Assembly: GCF_009862785.1 (NCBI RefSeq)
Contig: NZ_WWHU01000001.1
Span: forward strand, 3,844,001-3,908,000
Direction: 5' to 3'
DNA from: Gordonia sp. SID5947
GTDB taxonomy: Bacteria > Actinomycetota > Actinomycetes > Mycobacteriales > Mycobacteriaceae
DNA length: 64,000 bases
Positions within the stretch are counted from its first letter, which is position 1. Each line of letters opens with the position of its first letter. Positions 1-8,933 of this stretch are shown here, piece by piece. The notes below the pieces were generated by a model. It did no database searches. It had not been told where the DNA came from and saw only the letters and a list, made by a program, of their open reading frames with translations. A program made the position numbers and the translations under genes.

Positions 1-1
1 C

Positions 2-1093
2 AAGCGGACTCTGCGGTTTCGCACCCGCCAACCGTTCTTTCCCGTCCCGGACATGCTCAACGACTTCACCGCTCGGGTGGTCCCGGTCGGTTATGACCCA
101 CTCAAGCCGGTTGGTACGGGGCCGTTTCGGTTCGGGAGTTTCACCGCGGGCCGGGAGAGTGTGTTCCCGCGTTTCGACAACTACCGGATCGAGGGCCGGC
201 CCTACGTCGACGAGGTCCGCATTCTGTCGTTCCCCGACTCGACCGCCCTCGTCAATTCCATGATGAGTGGTCAAATCGACGCCATCGAGGCCGTCAGTCT
301 GTCCGCGGTTCCCCAGCTTTCACAGAACCCCGAGGTTCTCGTGCTCCGAGGCGTGAACCCCGACCAGTGGATACCGGTCTTCATGCGTGTCGATCTCGAA
401 CCGTTCACCGACCCGCGGGTCCGGGAAGCGATGAAGCTGTTGGTCGATCGCGATCAGATGGTCAAGCAGGTGTTCGGTGGCCACGGCGAGATCGAGAACG
501 ACTATCAGCTCGTCTACCCGGGTCTGTACGGCGATCCCGGTATTCCACAGCGCAGTCTCGATGTGGACAAGGCCAAATCCTTGCTCAAAGCGGCGGGTCA
601 CGAAGGATTCCAGGTCGAGTTGGTCACCGCTCCTTTTGTCGCCGAAGCGATCGGCACGGCGGAAGTGTTTGCCGCGCAGGCCAAGGCGGCCGGCGTCGAC
701 GTTCGCGTAAGGCAACTCGACACCGGCCAGTTCTACTCCGGTGACGCTTCCAACCGGAATTTGTCGTCGGACTACTGGACCAGGCTGTCGTACTACGCTC
801 AGGCCGACACGACGTTGGCGCCGCCTCCGGGCGTTCCTTTCAACGAGACCCATTTCGCCGACAAGGACTGGGCGCAGGCGTGGTCTGTCGCGCTGAGCTC
901 GCCGGACGAAGCCAAGCGTCGCCAGGCCGTGCACGACTGCATGCGTCTCGAGTGGGAGCGGGGTGGTTACATCAACTGGGGGGCTCAGTACGTTTTCGAC
1001 GCCGTATCGACCGATCTCTCCGGTATCGGTGAGACCGCGCAGTCGGCGTCGCTGGGAATGCACAACTTCCGGGACACCTACTTCGTGGCGTGA
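2..1093 (+). CDS. ABC transporter substrate-binding protein, peptide/nickel type (5' end missing)
   Basis: C-terminal part of a family 5 extracellular solute-binding protein (SBP_bac_5; DppA/OppA/NikA type), the lipid-anchored or periplasmic-side receptor of an ABC importer for peptides or related cationic compounds. The frame is open from base 2, so the N-terminus and its lipoprotein signal lie outside the window. Family features seen are the GTGPFRF segment near the start, a DPRVREAMKLLVDRDQMV segment typical of the second lobe, and DKAKSLLKAAG. It ends at a TGA followed by a strong hairpin and is convergent with the deacetylase-like gene. The ligand cannot be predicted. Confidence 0.9.
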   Translation, partial: KRTLRFRTRQPFFPVPDMLNDFTARVVPVGYDPLKPVGTGPFRFGSFTAGRESVFPRFDNYRIEGRPYVDEVRILSFPDSTALVNSMMSGQIDAIEAVSLSAVPQLSQNPEVLVLRGVNPDQWIPVFMRVDLEPFTDPRVREAMKLLVDRDQMVKQVFGGHGEIENDYQLVYPGLYGDPGIPQRSLDVDKAKSLLKAAGHEGFQVELVTAPFVAEAIGTAEVFAAQAKAAGVDVRVRQLDTGQFYSGDASNRNLSSDYWTRLSYYAQADTTLAPPPGVPFNETHFADKDWAQAWSVALSSPDEAKRRQAVHDCMRLEWERGGYINWGAQYVFDAVSTDLSGIGETAQSASLGMHNFRDTYFVA

Positions 1094-1098
1094 CCCTT

Positions 1099-1133
1099 GT
1101 GGCCGTCGTGCACCGGCTATGCACGACGGCCAC
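1099..1133. terminator. Bidirectional hairpin terminator
   Basis: A perfect 14-bp stem (arms 1099-1112 and 1120-1133, 7-nt loop) lies between two convergent genes, 6 nt after the stop of the binding protein and 9 nt past the stop of the opposite gene. No long T-tract is present, as is common in actinobacteria. Confidence 0.7.
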
Positions 1134-1142
1134 GGTCGGCGG

Positions 1143-2252
1143 CTACTCGGCCCTTGCCCACTCGGGCAGGTTCTCGGCCATCGCGTCGACGATCGCGCGC
1201 TGACGGTCCTGTAGGGCCTGGCCCGGAGCCTCGGCGTACCCCTGCAGATACGGGTCGGTCACCACGGACCGAGTCCCTCGGAGCGCTTCGATCACGGCCA
1301 ACGCGCACATCGGCGCGTACCAACTCGAGTAGCCGCCTTCGTGTACCACAACCAGTTTGGCGCCGGTGTCGGTCGCGAGCGATTTCACCGATGTGGTCAA
1401 CGATCGGTAGCCGTCGGAGTGCAGCATCATGCGCCCGAGTGGGTCGGCGGCGGATGCGTCGTAGCCGGAGGCGACGAAGATCAACTCCGGGGCGAATCGA
1501 CGGATCAACGGATCGACCAGGTGAGCCATGGCGTATTCATAAGCACCGGTGCCGCTTCCGGGTGGCAGCGGGATGTTGACGTTGTACCCTTCGCCCGCCC
1601 CGCACCCGCGGTCCGATGCCTCGCCGCGGCCTTTGGGATAGGAGTGCTCCTGATGGAACGAGATGGTGAGGACATCGGGGTCTTCGTAGAAGATTGTCTC
1701 GGTCCCGTTGCCATGATGGACATCCCAGTCGATGACCGCGATCCGGCGCACGCCGCGCACGGCGCGGGCGTGTTCGACCGCGATCGCGATGTTGTTGAAA
1801 ATGCAGTAGCCCATTCCCGCGTCGGGCTCGGCATGGTGCCCCGGTGGACGCGACAGTGCATATGCAGTGGCGACTGTACCCGACAGCACGGCGTCGGTGC
1901 CGGCGATGGCCGCGCCCGCGGCGCGTCGCGCTATGTCGTATCCGCCGACGGTGAACGGGGTCGATCCGTCTCCGGCATCACCGCCGGTGGTCTGCGACAA
2001 TGCCTCCACACGATCCAGATAGGCCGTCGTGTGCACGCGCTCCAGCGCCTCCCGCGATGCGACAGGCGCGCGCATCTCGACCAGCTCATCGATGTACTCG
2101 CTCGCCATGATCAGATTGTGCACCCGGCGTTTCGGCTCTTCACTGTCCGAACTCTCACCGGGCTGCAACCAACCGCCGCTGGGCAGCGAGCCGGCCCCGC
2201 GTCCGGTGTCGTGCCAGAACATGATCTCGTGCCAGATATAGCCGGTGGTCAA
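1143..2252 (-). CDS. Class II histone-deacetylase / acetylpolyamine amidohydrolase family protein
   Basis: Zinc amidohydrolase of the HDAC/AcuC/AphA superfamily, which removes acyl groups from acetylated lysine or acetylpolyamines. The HH pair in RPPGHHAEPDAGMGYC (about residue 139), the zinc ligands in DWDVHHGNG (about 175) and GYDASAADPLG (about 263), and the late HEGGY tyrosine are all present, so it should be active. I chose the TTG at 2252 (369 aa, beginning LTTGYIWHE) because GAGGAG lies 5 nt upstream; a longer frame reaches 2324 without support. It follows the aldehyde dehydrogenase on the same strand. Together with the neighbouring peptide-type binding protein this would fit uptake and breakdown of an acylated amine, but that is inference. 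Confidence 0.88.
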   Translation of the reverse strand: MTTGYIWHEIMFWHDTGRGAGSLPSGGWLQPGESSDSEEPKRRVHNLIMASEYIDELVEMRAPVASREALERVHTTAYLDRVEALSQTTGGDAGDGSTPFTVGGYDIARRAAGAAIAGTDAVLSGTVATAYALSRPPGHHAEPDAGMGYCIFNNIAIAVEHARAVRGVRRIAVIDWDVHHGNGTETIFYEDPDVLTISFHQEHSYPKGRGEASDRGCGAGEGYNVNIPLPPGSGTGAYEYAMAHLVDPLIRRFAPELIFVASGYDASAADPLGRMMLHSDGYRSLTTSVKSLATDTGAKLVVVHEGGYSSWYAPMCALAVIEALRGTRSVVTDPYLQGYAEAPGQALQDRQRAIVDAMAENLPEWARAE

Positions 2253-2377
2253 GGTGTCTCCTCGTCGCTGGGTGTTGAGTACTAAAGAGTAGTCCTTATC
2301 TGGCTGTTGGGGCTCGGCCGACACGGAATGTCATTTGGAGCACGAGCTCTGTTCTGGCAGTGGCTCAAAGCTCGAGC

Positions 2378-3889
2378 TCATCGACTGTTGCGGTGACGTT
2401 CAACAGATCGTCGATTGTCATCACGCAGGGCTGCGGGCAACAGCCCCTGAGGCGCATTCTGGAAGACGACGGGACGCAAGAAGCGGAAGATCGCCTGCGA
2501 TCCGACCGACGTGGACCATGCCGCCGTGGATGCCGGGTAGGGCCCGCCGTGCTGCTGGGCATCGGTGACGACCACCGAGACGGGGGAGCTGTCGAACACC
2601 ATGCGTCCGACCCGCCGGCACAGCGCTGTCACGATTCGTGAGACATCGTCGCCGGGGTCGCTGTACACGGTCCCGGTGAGCTGGCCGGCCAGCCGCGAGA
2701 TGTCTTCCAGTACAGCATCAGTCGAATCGTATCGCCTGATCAGCACGATTGGACCGAAGTACTCCTCGATGGCGCTCGGCATTGCGTCCAACGGACCGTC
2801 CCCGACGACATAGACAGCGGGAGAGACGAAATAGCCCACATCCGACGGTGGTGTCGATTCTCCGACCGGAGTTCCGTCACCTGACGACGCCAACTGCTCC
2901 ATCGCGGCGGTCAGCCGGACCTTCACCGGCTCCGAGAGCAGCGGACACGGTTGCGCCTGCCGTAGGCGGTCGGCGACGGTCTGTACCAGAGCGTCGCCGG
3001 CCGTGCCGGCCGGCACGAACAACAGACCGGGCTTGGTGCAGTACTGGCCGGATGCGGCAGTGACGTTGCCGATGATCGTGTCGGCGATGTCTGTTGAGCG
3101 CGAGCGCAGCGCTGCCTCGGTGATCACAACGGGATTGAGGGAGCCCATCTCGGCGTAGACCGGGATCGGCACCGGGCGGGCTGCGGCGATGTCCGAGAGC
3201 GCGCGGCCGCCTCCCAGGGAGCCGGTGAAACCCACCGCGGTGATCTCCGGCGCTTGGGCGAGCGCCGCCCCCACCTCGAAATCAGCCGCGAGGCAGTAGG
3301 AGAAAACGCCGGCGGGGAGCCCGGCCTCAGCGACACATTCGGCGGCGATGACGGCAAGGAGCCGACCCGTTCCGGGATGGGCGGGGTGGCCTTTGATGAC
3401 CACCGGGCATCCGGCGGCCAAGGCCGATGCGGTGTCGCCGCCGAGAACTCCGAAGGCCAAAGGCATATTGCTGGCGCCAAAAACCGCGACGGGTCCGATG
3501 GGTACATTCATCCGGCGCATATCCGGGCGCGGGACCGGTGTGAGGTCCGGGTCCGCGGTGTCGATAACCGCATCGAGGTGACGTCCGGCGCGCACCATTT
3601 CCGCGAACATCGACAGCTGACGACTGGTGCGTTCCACCTCTACCGTCAGCCGCTGGAGTGGCAGACCGGTTTCACGGGAGCAGATCTCGATGATCTCGGA
3701 CGCACGCTGTCGCACCCGATCTGCGATCAGATCGAGGAACCGGGCACGCCGAAGTGTGTCGCCGAACTCTGTGCTCTCGAAAGCCTGCGCCGCGGCCCGC
3801 GCCGCCTCCCGCACATCGTCCACACCGCTCGTGGCGAATTCGCCGCACGCCGCGCCGGAGCGCGGATCGAAGGCCGTCACCGTTTTCAT
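2378..3889 (-). CDS. Aldehyde dehydrogenase, alpha-ketoglutaric semialdehyde dehydrogenase-like
   Basis: 503-aa NAD(P)-dependent aldehyde dehydrogenase, closest in style to the alpha-ketoglutaric semialdehyde (2,5-dioxovalerate) dehydrogenase subgroup. Visible are FGASNMPLAFG and KGHPAHPGTG (cofactor-binding region), FTGSLGGG, the catalytic Glu in AEMGSLNPV (about 255) and the catalytic Cys in SGQYCTKPG (about 290). It lies on the minus strand downstream of a TetR gene (102-nt gap) and upstream of the deacetylase-like gene (125-nt gap), so the three may be cotranscribed. The last ~12 residues do not resemble the usual family C-terminus. The substrate is not certain from sequence alone. Confidence 0.88.
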   Translation of the reverse strand: MKTVTAFDPRSGAACGEFATSGVDDVREAARAAAQAFESTEFGDTLRRARFLDLIADRVRQRASEIIEICSRETGLPLQRLTVEVERTSRQLSMFAEMVRAGRHLDAVIDTADPDLTPVPRPDMRRMNVPIGPVAVFGASNMPLAFGVLGGDTASALAAGCPVVIKGHPAHPGTGRLLAVIAAECVAEAGLPAGVFSYCLAADFEVGAALAQAPEITAVGFTGSLGGGRALSDIAAARPVPIPVYAEMGSLNPVVITEAALRSRSTDIADTIIGNVTAASGQYCTKPGLLFVPAGTAGDALVQTVADRLRQAQPCPLLSEPVKVRLTAAMEQLASSGDGTPVGESTPPSDVGYFVSPAVYVVGDGPLDAMPSAIEEYFGPIVLIRRYDSTDAVLEDISRLAGQLTGTVYSDPGDDVSRIVTALCRRVGRMVFDSSPVSVVVTDAQQHGGPYPASTAAWSTSVGSQAIFRFLRPVVFQNAPQGLLPAALRDDNRRSVERHRNSR

Positions 3890-3991
3890 GGTCTAAGCAT
3901 AGCGCCTTTAAAGTCGCCTGCAATGGCGGTCGACAAACTGAGCCGTCGCGCGAGAGCTGGTCCCGGACCGCAAGACGACACTCCGGTGAGC

Positions 3992-4639
3992 TCAGTCCGG
4001 GCGCGTTCCGGCCCGGCGGACGTAGGCGATGGTGGTATCGATGATTCGTTCCGAATGGGCGGTGTCGGCGACGGACTCGGTCGTGATCAGTTCCTGGACC
4101 CCGGCGACGACGATGGCCGTCAGCACGGTCGGTAGCATCGCGCTCTCGACATCGTCGTCCTGCATGGCCGAGAGAAGTCCCTGGGTCCGTCGTTGCCATA
4201 CACGACTGTCCTTGTTGATCAGGATGTCGAAGCCAGGCGGAACGTCGCTGCTCGATGCAAAAAGCCGGGACTCGGCGAGGTTGTCCCGGGTGTACTCGAG
4301 GTAGGCACGCGCACCGGCGACGAACAGTTCCACTGGATCGGTGATCCCCTGGGCGCGGGCGTCGTCGGTTGCCGCGTCCGCCACGGCCGTGGTGCGTCGG
4401 TCGAAGTCCTCGAACAATGCCACGAAGAGTTCGGCCTTACCGCCGAAGTGGTGGTAGATGCTGCCGACGCTCGATCCCGCGCGCTCGACGACATCGGCGA
4501 TGCTCGAGCGGGTGAAGCCGACCTCGACGAAGGAGTCGCGTGCGGCGTTCAAGAGAGCGAGTCGAGTCTGCGATGTCCGCTTCCATGTCCAGTCCCTGCG
4601 GGACCTGTCATCGGGCTTGGCGCCGGCATCGGGTCGCAT
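3992..4639 (-). CDS. TetR-family transcriptional regulator
   Basis: About 215 aa. The N-terminal TetR helix-turn-helix is clear: TRLALLNAARDSFVEVGF, then SSIADVVERAGSSVGSIYHHFGGK, with a divergent C-terminal ligand domain. The ATG at 4639 is used; an in-frame upstream ATG at 4723 would add 28 low-complexity residues. It is divergent from the MFS gene at 4792, and the intergenic region carries the 12-bp palindrome AATTCTAGAATT (4735-4746), the likely autoregulatory operator. The same core occurs upstream of two SDR genes, so this is the best candidate regulator of the 4.8-13 kb catabolic genes. The assignment is inference from position. Confidence 0.88.
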   Translation of the reverse strand: MRPDAGAKPDDRSRRDWTWKRTSQTRLALLNAARDSFVEVGFTRSSIADVVERAGSSVGSIYHHFGGKAELFVALFEDFDRRTTAVADAATDDARAQGITDPVELFVAGARAYLEYTRDNLAESRLFASSSDVPPGFDILINKDSRVWQRRTQGLLSAMQDDDVESAMLPTVLTAIVVAGVQELITTESVADTAHSERIIDTTIAYVRRAGTRPD

Positions 4640-4734
4640 GGCAGTCACATCCTGGTCGGTCTGGCACGACGTCTCGACGGCGTCGGCGGCGGAGTTGCAT
4701 TTGACATTCCATCTTAGGCACAATTGCGTCAGCT

Positions 4735-4746
4735 AATTCTAGAATT
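4735..4746. promoter_or_regulatory. Palindromic operator AATTCTAGAATT, copy 1
   Basis: Perfect 12-bp palindrome between the divergent TetR gene and the MFS gene, 45 bp before the MFS start. Its ATTCTAGAAT core recurs at 8876-8885 and 18659-18668, each time upstream of an accessory metabolic gene. AT-rich palindromes like this stand out in high-G+C DNA. Confidence 0.65.
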
Positions 4747-4791
4747 GCGTTCGATCCTCCCGTCGGGCCGCCAGATGAAGGGTTCTGTTCG

Positions 4792-6318
4792 ATGACAGAC
4801 GTCGCGTCTCCACTCAAGGAGCTGGACGAACTCGAGGATCTCGAGAACCGCGACGCCAGGTACGGCTGGACCATGGTGGCCGTGGTCAGCCTGGCCGCGA
4901 TCATGGCGGGGCTGAACATGAGCACCCTCACCACGGCGCTTCCCGTGGTGGTCCGCTATTTCGATGCCGGCCCGGCCGCTGCGAGCTGGACGGTTCTGAG
5001 CCCGGCGTTGATCAGCACCGCGTTGCTGCTCTTCTGCGGTCGGATCTCAGACCAGTACGGGCGGCGAGCGGTATTCATCGCGGCCATGGGGTTGTACGCC
5101 ATCACAGCGTTGGCATCCGGTTTCTCCCCGAGCATCGAGGTGCTCATCGTCCTCCGCATCCTGCAGTCCGCAGCGACCGCGATGTTGCTCGCGAACAGCG
5201 CTGCGATCATCGGTGCCGCGATGCCGCCTCGCCTTCTCGGGTCCGCGATGGGTCTCTATCTGGCCGCGTGGTCGGGGGCAGAGCTAGTCGGACCCACTGT
5301 CGGAGGTCTCATCGCGACAACGGTCGGATGGCGCTGGATCTTCTGGTTCAACGTGCCCATCGGGATCATCTGTGTCGTCGCCGCAGCTCTGCTGCTCCGG
5401 CGCGGAGAGAAGACGGTTCGTCGACCTCGTTCCTTGGACATCGTGGGCAACGTGCTGTTCATCGGCACGGTGAGCGGCTTGGTGGCCGGGCTCTCGGAGG
5501 CGAACGGACGTGGATGGGGCGATCCACTGGTGTTGGGGGCGTTCGCGATCTTCGTGGTCTGTTTCCCGTTGTTCGTCTGGTACGAGCGGAGGATCGACGA
5601 CCCACTGCTGGATCTGTCGGTCTTCCGCGACAAGGTCTTCTCACTCGCCAACATCTCGTCGGTTGCCAACGTCAGCTCGGTCGCCGCGGTGGTGGTGGCA
5701 CTGGCGCTCTACTTCCAGGCCATGTCCGGTATGTCGGCGTTCCACGCGGGCCTCGCAGCTCTCCCGCTTGCCGGCGGGACACTCGTCGGTTCGCTTCTGG
5801 TGGGCCTCGTCTTGAGGCGGTGGTGGGCTGATTCGGTCGCCGTATGGGCGGCGGTCGTCAGCACCGTCGGGCTGATCGCACTGACCTTTTCGATCGCAGA
5901 TCACCAGCCGCCCGCGGTCCTCATGGCGGCCTCATTCGTGGCCGGACTCGGCGGCGGCGCCTTCCTGCCCGCCAACATCACCGTCATCCTCACCGGTGTT
6001 CCGGCGTCGCGCATGGGCACGATCAATGCGATCCGGATGACCGCGCAGAACATCGCGTACCTGCTCGGATCGGCTGTCGGATTGGTGGTACTGACCGCCC
6101 CGCTGTCCCCTGCGCTCCGAACCGACCTGTTCGCAGGTATGCCGATCGGTCACGACGGTCCAGCCGGGGACGAGGTCGTGACGGCCTATGTCGTCGGGTT
6201 CTCAATGATGATTGCGGTCGCCCTGATCGGTGTGTTGCTCGCAGTGGCGACGAGCCGGGCCCGCCGTGCCGCTTGGTCGAGCACCGCTCTCGTCAGATAT
6301 CAGAAGGAAGGTCGATGA
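4792..6318 (+). CDS. MFS transporter, DHA2 (14-TM) family
   Basis: 508-aa multidrug-efflux-type major facilitator. Motif A (GRISDQYGRRAVF, about 83) and motif C-like GPTVGGLI (about 168) are present, with hydrophobic segments spread across the whole chain consistent with 14 helices. The soluble N-terminus is acidic (ELDELEDLENRD). Its stop overlaps the start of the next gene as ATGA, so the two are translationally coupled. It is divergent from the TetR gene and next to a palindromic operator, which fits a ligand-induced exporter or importer tied to the downstream acyl-CoA catabolic genes. Direction of transport is not known. Confidence 0.92.
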   Translation: MTDVASPLKELDELEDLENRDARYGWTMVAVVSLAAIMAGLNMSTLTTALPVVVRYFDAGPAAASWTVLSPALISTALLLFCGRISDQYGRRAVFIAAMGLYAITALASGFSPSIEVLIVLRILQSAATAMLLANSAAIIGAAMPPRLLGSAMGLYLAAWSGAELVGPTVGGLIATTVGWRWIFWFNVPIGIICVVAAALLLRRGEKTVRRPRSLDIVGNVLFIGTVSGLVAGLSEANGRGWGDPLVLGAFAIFVVCFPLFVWYERRIDDPLLDLSVFRDKVFSLANISSVANVSSVAAVVVALALYFQAMSGMSAFHAGLAALPLAGGTLVGSLLVGLVLRRWWADSVAVWAAVVSTVGLIALTFSIADHQPPAVLMAASFVAGLGGGAFLPANITVILTGVPASRMGTINAIRMTAQNIAYLLGSAVGLVVLTAPLSPALRTDLFAGMPIGHDGPAGDEVVTAYVVGFSMMIAVALIGVLLAVATSRARRAAWSSTALVRYQKEGR

Positions 6319-7133
6319 AGGGCAGACGAGTTGAGACATGGCCGCCACCTGGCGAGGCCCCGTGGGCGGTTGCTCCGAATTGCCTTTTGCTGTTGGCGCC
6401 GAACGCGACCTGGTGGTCTTATGAGGGCACCAACACCTGGATCGTCGGTTCCGAGTCGACCGGGTCGGACTGCCTTGTAGTCGACCCCGGCTCGGCGGAG
6501 GCCGCGCATCTCAGCGCCATCGTGCAGGCGGCCGACGATCATGGTTGGACCATCAAGTGGGTCTCGGTGACGCACGATCACGAAGACCACCTCGACGGGG
6601 CCGCTGAGCTCGCGGCGATGACCGGGGCCCGTCTGCTGACTTTCGAGGGCACAGGGGTCGCCGATCCGGTCTTGGACGGCGATCGCATCCCGCTGGGTGA
6701 TATCGAGGTCGAGGTCATCCACACGCCTGGTCATTCGGACGATTCGATCTCTTTCTCCATCGTCGGCACCGACTGCCTGCTGACCGGCGACACGTTGCTG
6801 AACGGTCGTCCGTCGGCCGTGTACGGCCGCCTCGATGACTACATGCGCACGCTGGACGTCCTGCACAGTCTGTCGGCCGGTAGGGATGCGATCTTCCTAC
6901 CGGGCCACGGCCCGGTGATCGACGAACCGACATCGGCGCTCGCGGATGCGCGGGCTCGGCGACAACACCGGATCGACCAGGTCAAAGAATTGAACCGTCG
7001 CGGGATCACGACCGTCGACGAGATCCTCGCCGCGCTATACCCGGGAATCGACGATGAGAAGCGCTTCGACGCGGAGGTCTACGTCCGCTCGATCATCCGG
7101 TACGTGGCGGCAGATGCCATCCGCGGCAACTGA
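6315..7133 (+). CDS. MBL-fold metallo-hydrolase
   Basis: 272-aa metallo-beta-lactamase-fold hydrolase of the LACTB2/glyoxalase II-like type. The metal-binding motif THDHEDHLDG (about 78), the later HTPGHSDDS histidine, the GDTLL aspartate and PGHGPV near the C-terminus are all present, so a di-metal site is intact. The ATG at 6315 overlaps the MFS stop. Family members hydrolyse thioesters, lactones or related esters; in this operon a thioester or lactone substrate is plausible. A second MBL protein at 43.5 kb shares the same overall plan. Confidence 0.88.
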   Translation: MKGRRVETWPPPGEAPWAVAPNCLLLLAPNATWWSYEGTNTWIVGSESTGSDCLVVDPGSAEAAHLSAIVQAADDHGWTIKWVSVTHDHEDHLDGAAELAAMTGARLLTFEGTGVADPVLDGDRIPLGDIEVEVIHTPGHSDDSISFSIVGTDCLLTGDTLLNGRPSAVYGRLDDYMRTLDVLHSLSAGRDAIFLPGHGPVIDEPTSALADARARRQHRIDQVKELNRRGITTVDEILAALYPGIDDEKRFDAEVYVRSIIRYVAADAIRGN

Positions 7134-7211
7134 TCCTGCTTGCTCGTCCGAGCGAGTTCACCCCCACGAGTTCACCCAGACACCAGTTACACCCCACACC
7201 AGGAGGTTCAC

Positions 7212-8426
7212 ATGACCGAAGCTGTCATTGCGTCATACGCCCGTTCCCCGATCGGACGCGCATTCAAGGGATCGTTGCGGGAGATGCGCCCGGATGACAT
7301 GGCCGCACAGATGGTCACCGCCGCCCTGGCGAAGGTGCCCGAACTTGCCGTCGGTGACGTGAACGATCTGATCGTCGGAAACGCGGGACCTGCCGGACCG
7401 TCCGGCTTCAACATGGGGCGGGTCATCTCGGTGCTCCTGGACCAGGACGGCCTGCCCGGCACGACCGTGAACAGGTATTGCGCGTCGTCGTTGCAGACGA
7501 CCCGCATGGCCATGCATGCGATCCGCGCCGGCGAAGGCGACGTATACATCTCGGCAGGGGTCGAATCGGTTTCATCGGCGGCGCTCGGCCCAACCGACAT
7601 TCCGGGCACCGAGAACCCCCTCTTCTCCGAGGCGATGGCGCGCAGTGCCGAGCGCGCGGCTTCCGGCGATAAGTGGGTCGATCCCCGAGTTTCCGGACGT
7701 CTGCCGGATGTCTACATCGGAATGGGTCTGACCGCAGAGAACGTCGCCGAACTCGATGGCATCTCCCGCGCCGATCAGGACGCGTGGGCCGAGCGGTCGC
7801 AGCGACGGACCAAGGAGGCCATCGAACGCGGGTTCTATGCCCGGGAGATCAGCCCCCTCACCCTCGCCGACGGTTCGGTCGTCGAGGCAGATGACAGCCC
7901 ACGTCCGTCGACGACGCTCGAGGGTCTGGCCGGCCTGAATCCGGCGTTTCGCGAGAACGGCACGGTCACAGCCGGTAACGCGTGTCCGCTCAACGATGGG
8001 GCGGCCGCGGTCGTCGTCATGTCGGACACCAAGGCGGCAGAACTGGGTATCACTCCCTTGGCGCGCATCGTCGCGACGTCGGTGACCGGCCTGTCCCCGG
8101 AGATCATGGGGCTCGGACCGGTTGGCGCTGTCGAGGCTGTGCTCGCTTCCGCAGGCCTCTCGGTCGCAGACATCGACCTGTTCGAGATCAACGAGGCGTT
8201 TGCCTCTCAGGTGCTCGGGTCGATCCGGCGTCTGAAGATCGACGAGGACCGCGTCAACGTGTCGGGCGGCGCCATTGCCCTCGGACATCCCTTCGGCATG
8301 ACCGGAGCGAGAATCACCGCGACGTTGCTGAACAACATGGCCGAGCGAGACGCCCGATTCGGCATCGAGACCATGTGTGTCGGTGGCGGGCAGGGCATGG
8401 CGATGCTCGTGGAACGGCTCTCCTGA
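7212..8426 (+). CDS. Thiolase (acetyl-CoA C-acyltransferase)
   Basis: 404-aa thiolase. It carries the nucleophilic Cys in NRYCASSLQT (about 90), EINEAFASQVL, GGAIALGHPFGMTGAR (catalytic His) and the second Cys in CVGGGQGMAM. The start at 7212 has a perfect AGGAGG Shine-Dalgarno. It would perform the last, CoA-dependent cleavage step of a beta-oxidation-like pathway together with the SDR and acyl-CoA dehydrogenase downstream. The thioesterase gene begins one base after its stop. Confidence 0.93.
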   Translation: MTEAVIASYARSPIGRAFKGSLREMRPDDMAAQMVTAALAKVPELAVGDVNDLIVGNAGPAGPSGFNMGRVISVLLDQDGLPGTTVNRYCASSLQTTRMAMHAIRAGEGDVYISAGVESVSSAALGPTDIPGTENPLFSEAMARSAERAASGDKWVDPRVSGRLPDVYIGMGLTAENVAELDGISRADQDAWAERSQRRTKEAIERGFYAREISPLTLADGSVVEADDSPRPSTTLEGLAGLNPAFRENGTVTAGNACPLNDGAAAVVVMSDTKAAELGITPLARIVATSVTGLSPEIMGLGPVGAVEAVLASAGLSVADIDLFEINEAFASQVLGSIRRLKIDEDRVNVSGGAIALGHPFGMTGARITATLLNNMAERDARFGIETMCVGGGQGMAMLVERLS

Positions 8427-8427
8427 C

Positions 8428-8856
8428 GTGGCGGTCACCTCGGTGTCGGAAGGTGCCGTTCGCGTGGCGCTGCGAGAACGCGACATCGGCGGGTCCGGAC
8501 ACCTCTATCACGCGGTGACCGTCGAACTGCTGGACATCGCGCGGGTTGCGTGGCTGCACCGCTTCGTATCAGCTGATCTGGTCGAGCAGTACGTTGTCGC
8601 AAATCTGGACATCACTTACCGGCGTGAGGTCACGCGTGCCGACCGAGAGTTGACGGTCTGTATCCGCGTCCAGCGAATCGGGACGTCGAGCCTCACGCTT
8701 CACGAAGAGATGACCAATCCTGATGGGTTGGTCGTGGCAACTTGTCGCACAACGATTGTCGCGTTCATGCCGTACGGCGGTGCCAGTCGTCCGCTGACTC
8801 GGGCGGAAATCGCGAGGGCCGAGTCGTTTCGTGCCGATGTGGCCCTTGACACATGA
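8428..8856 (+). CDS. Acyl-CoA thioesterase, hotdog fold (4-hydroxybenzoyl-CoA thioesterase-like)
   Basis: 142-aa single hotdog-domain protein starting at GTG, one base after the thiolase stop, so coupled to it. The segment HLYHAVTVELLDIARVAWL carries the Asp typically used by 4HBT-type thioesterases, followed by the beta strands ANLDITYRREVTRADRELTV. It may release a free acid or recycle CoA when the pathway stalls. Substrate unknown. A palindromic operator begins 19 bp after its stop. Confidence 0.82.
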   Translation: MAVTSVSEGAVRVALRERDIGGSGHLYHAVTVELLDIARVAWLHRFVSADLVEQYVVANLDITYRREVTRADRELTVCIRVQRIGTSSLTLHEEMTNPDGLVVATCRTTIVAFMPYGGASRPLTRAEIARAESFRADVALDT

Positions 8857-8875
8857 GGCGCCGTACCTAAAACTA

Positions 8876-8885
8876 ATTCTAGAAT
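8876..8885. promoter_or_regulatory. Palindromic operator ATTCTAGAAT, copy 2
   Basis: 10-bp perfect palindrome in a CTAATTCTAGAATCG context matching copy 1 over 12 of 13 bases. It lies about 50 bp before the SDR gene at 8934, in the only sizeable gap of this catabolic run, so the SDR/dehydrogenase/ligase part probably has its own promoter. Confidence 0.6.
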
Positions 8886-8933
8886 CGGATTCGGAGGTTC
8901 TGGATCAGGGGTGAAGAGGAGTGCACGACAAGA

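Noticed and set aside
2378..2430. Frameshift in the last residues of the aldehyde dehydrogenase
   Set aside because: The alternative frame does not restore a convincing family C-terminus, and the body of the enzyme is complete.
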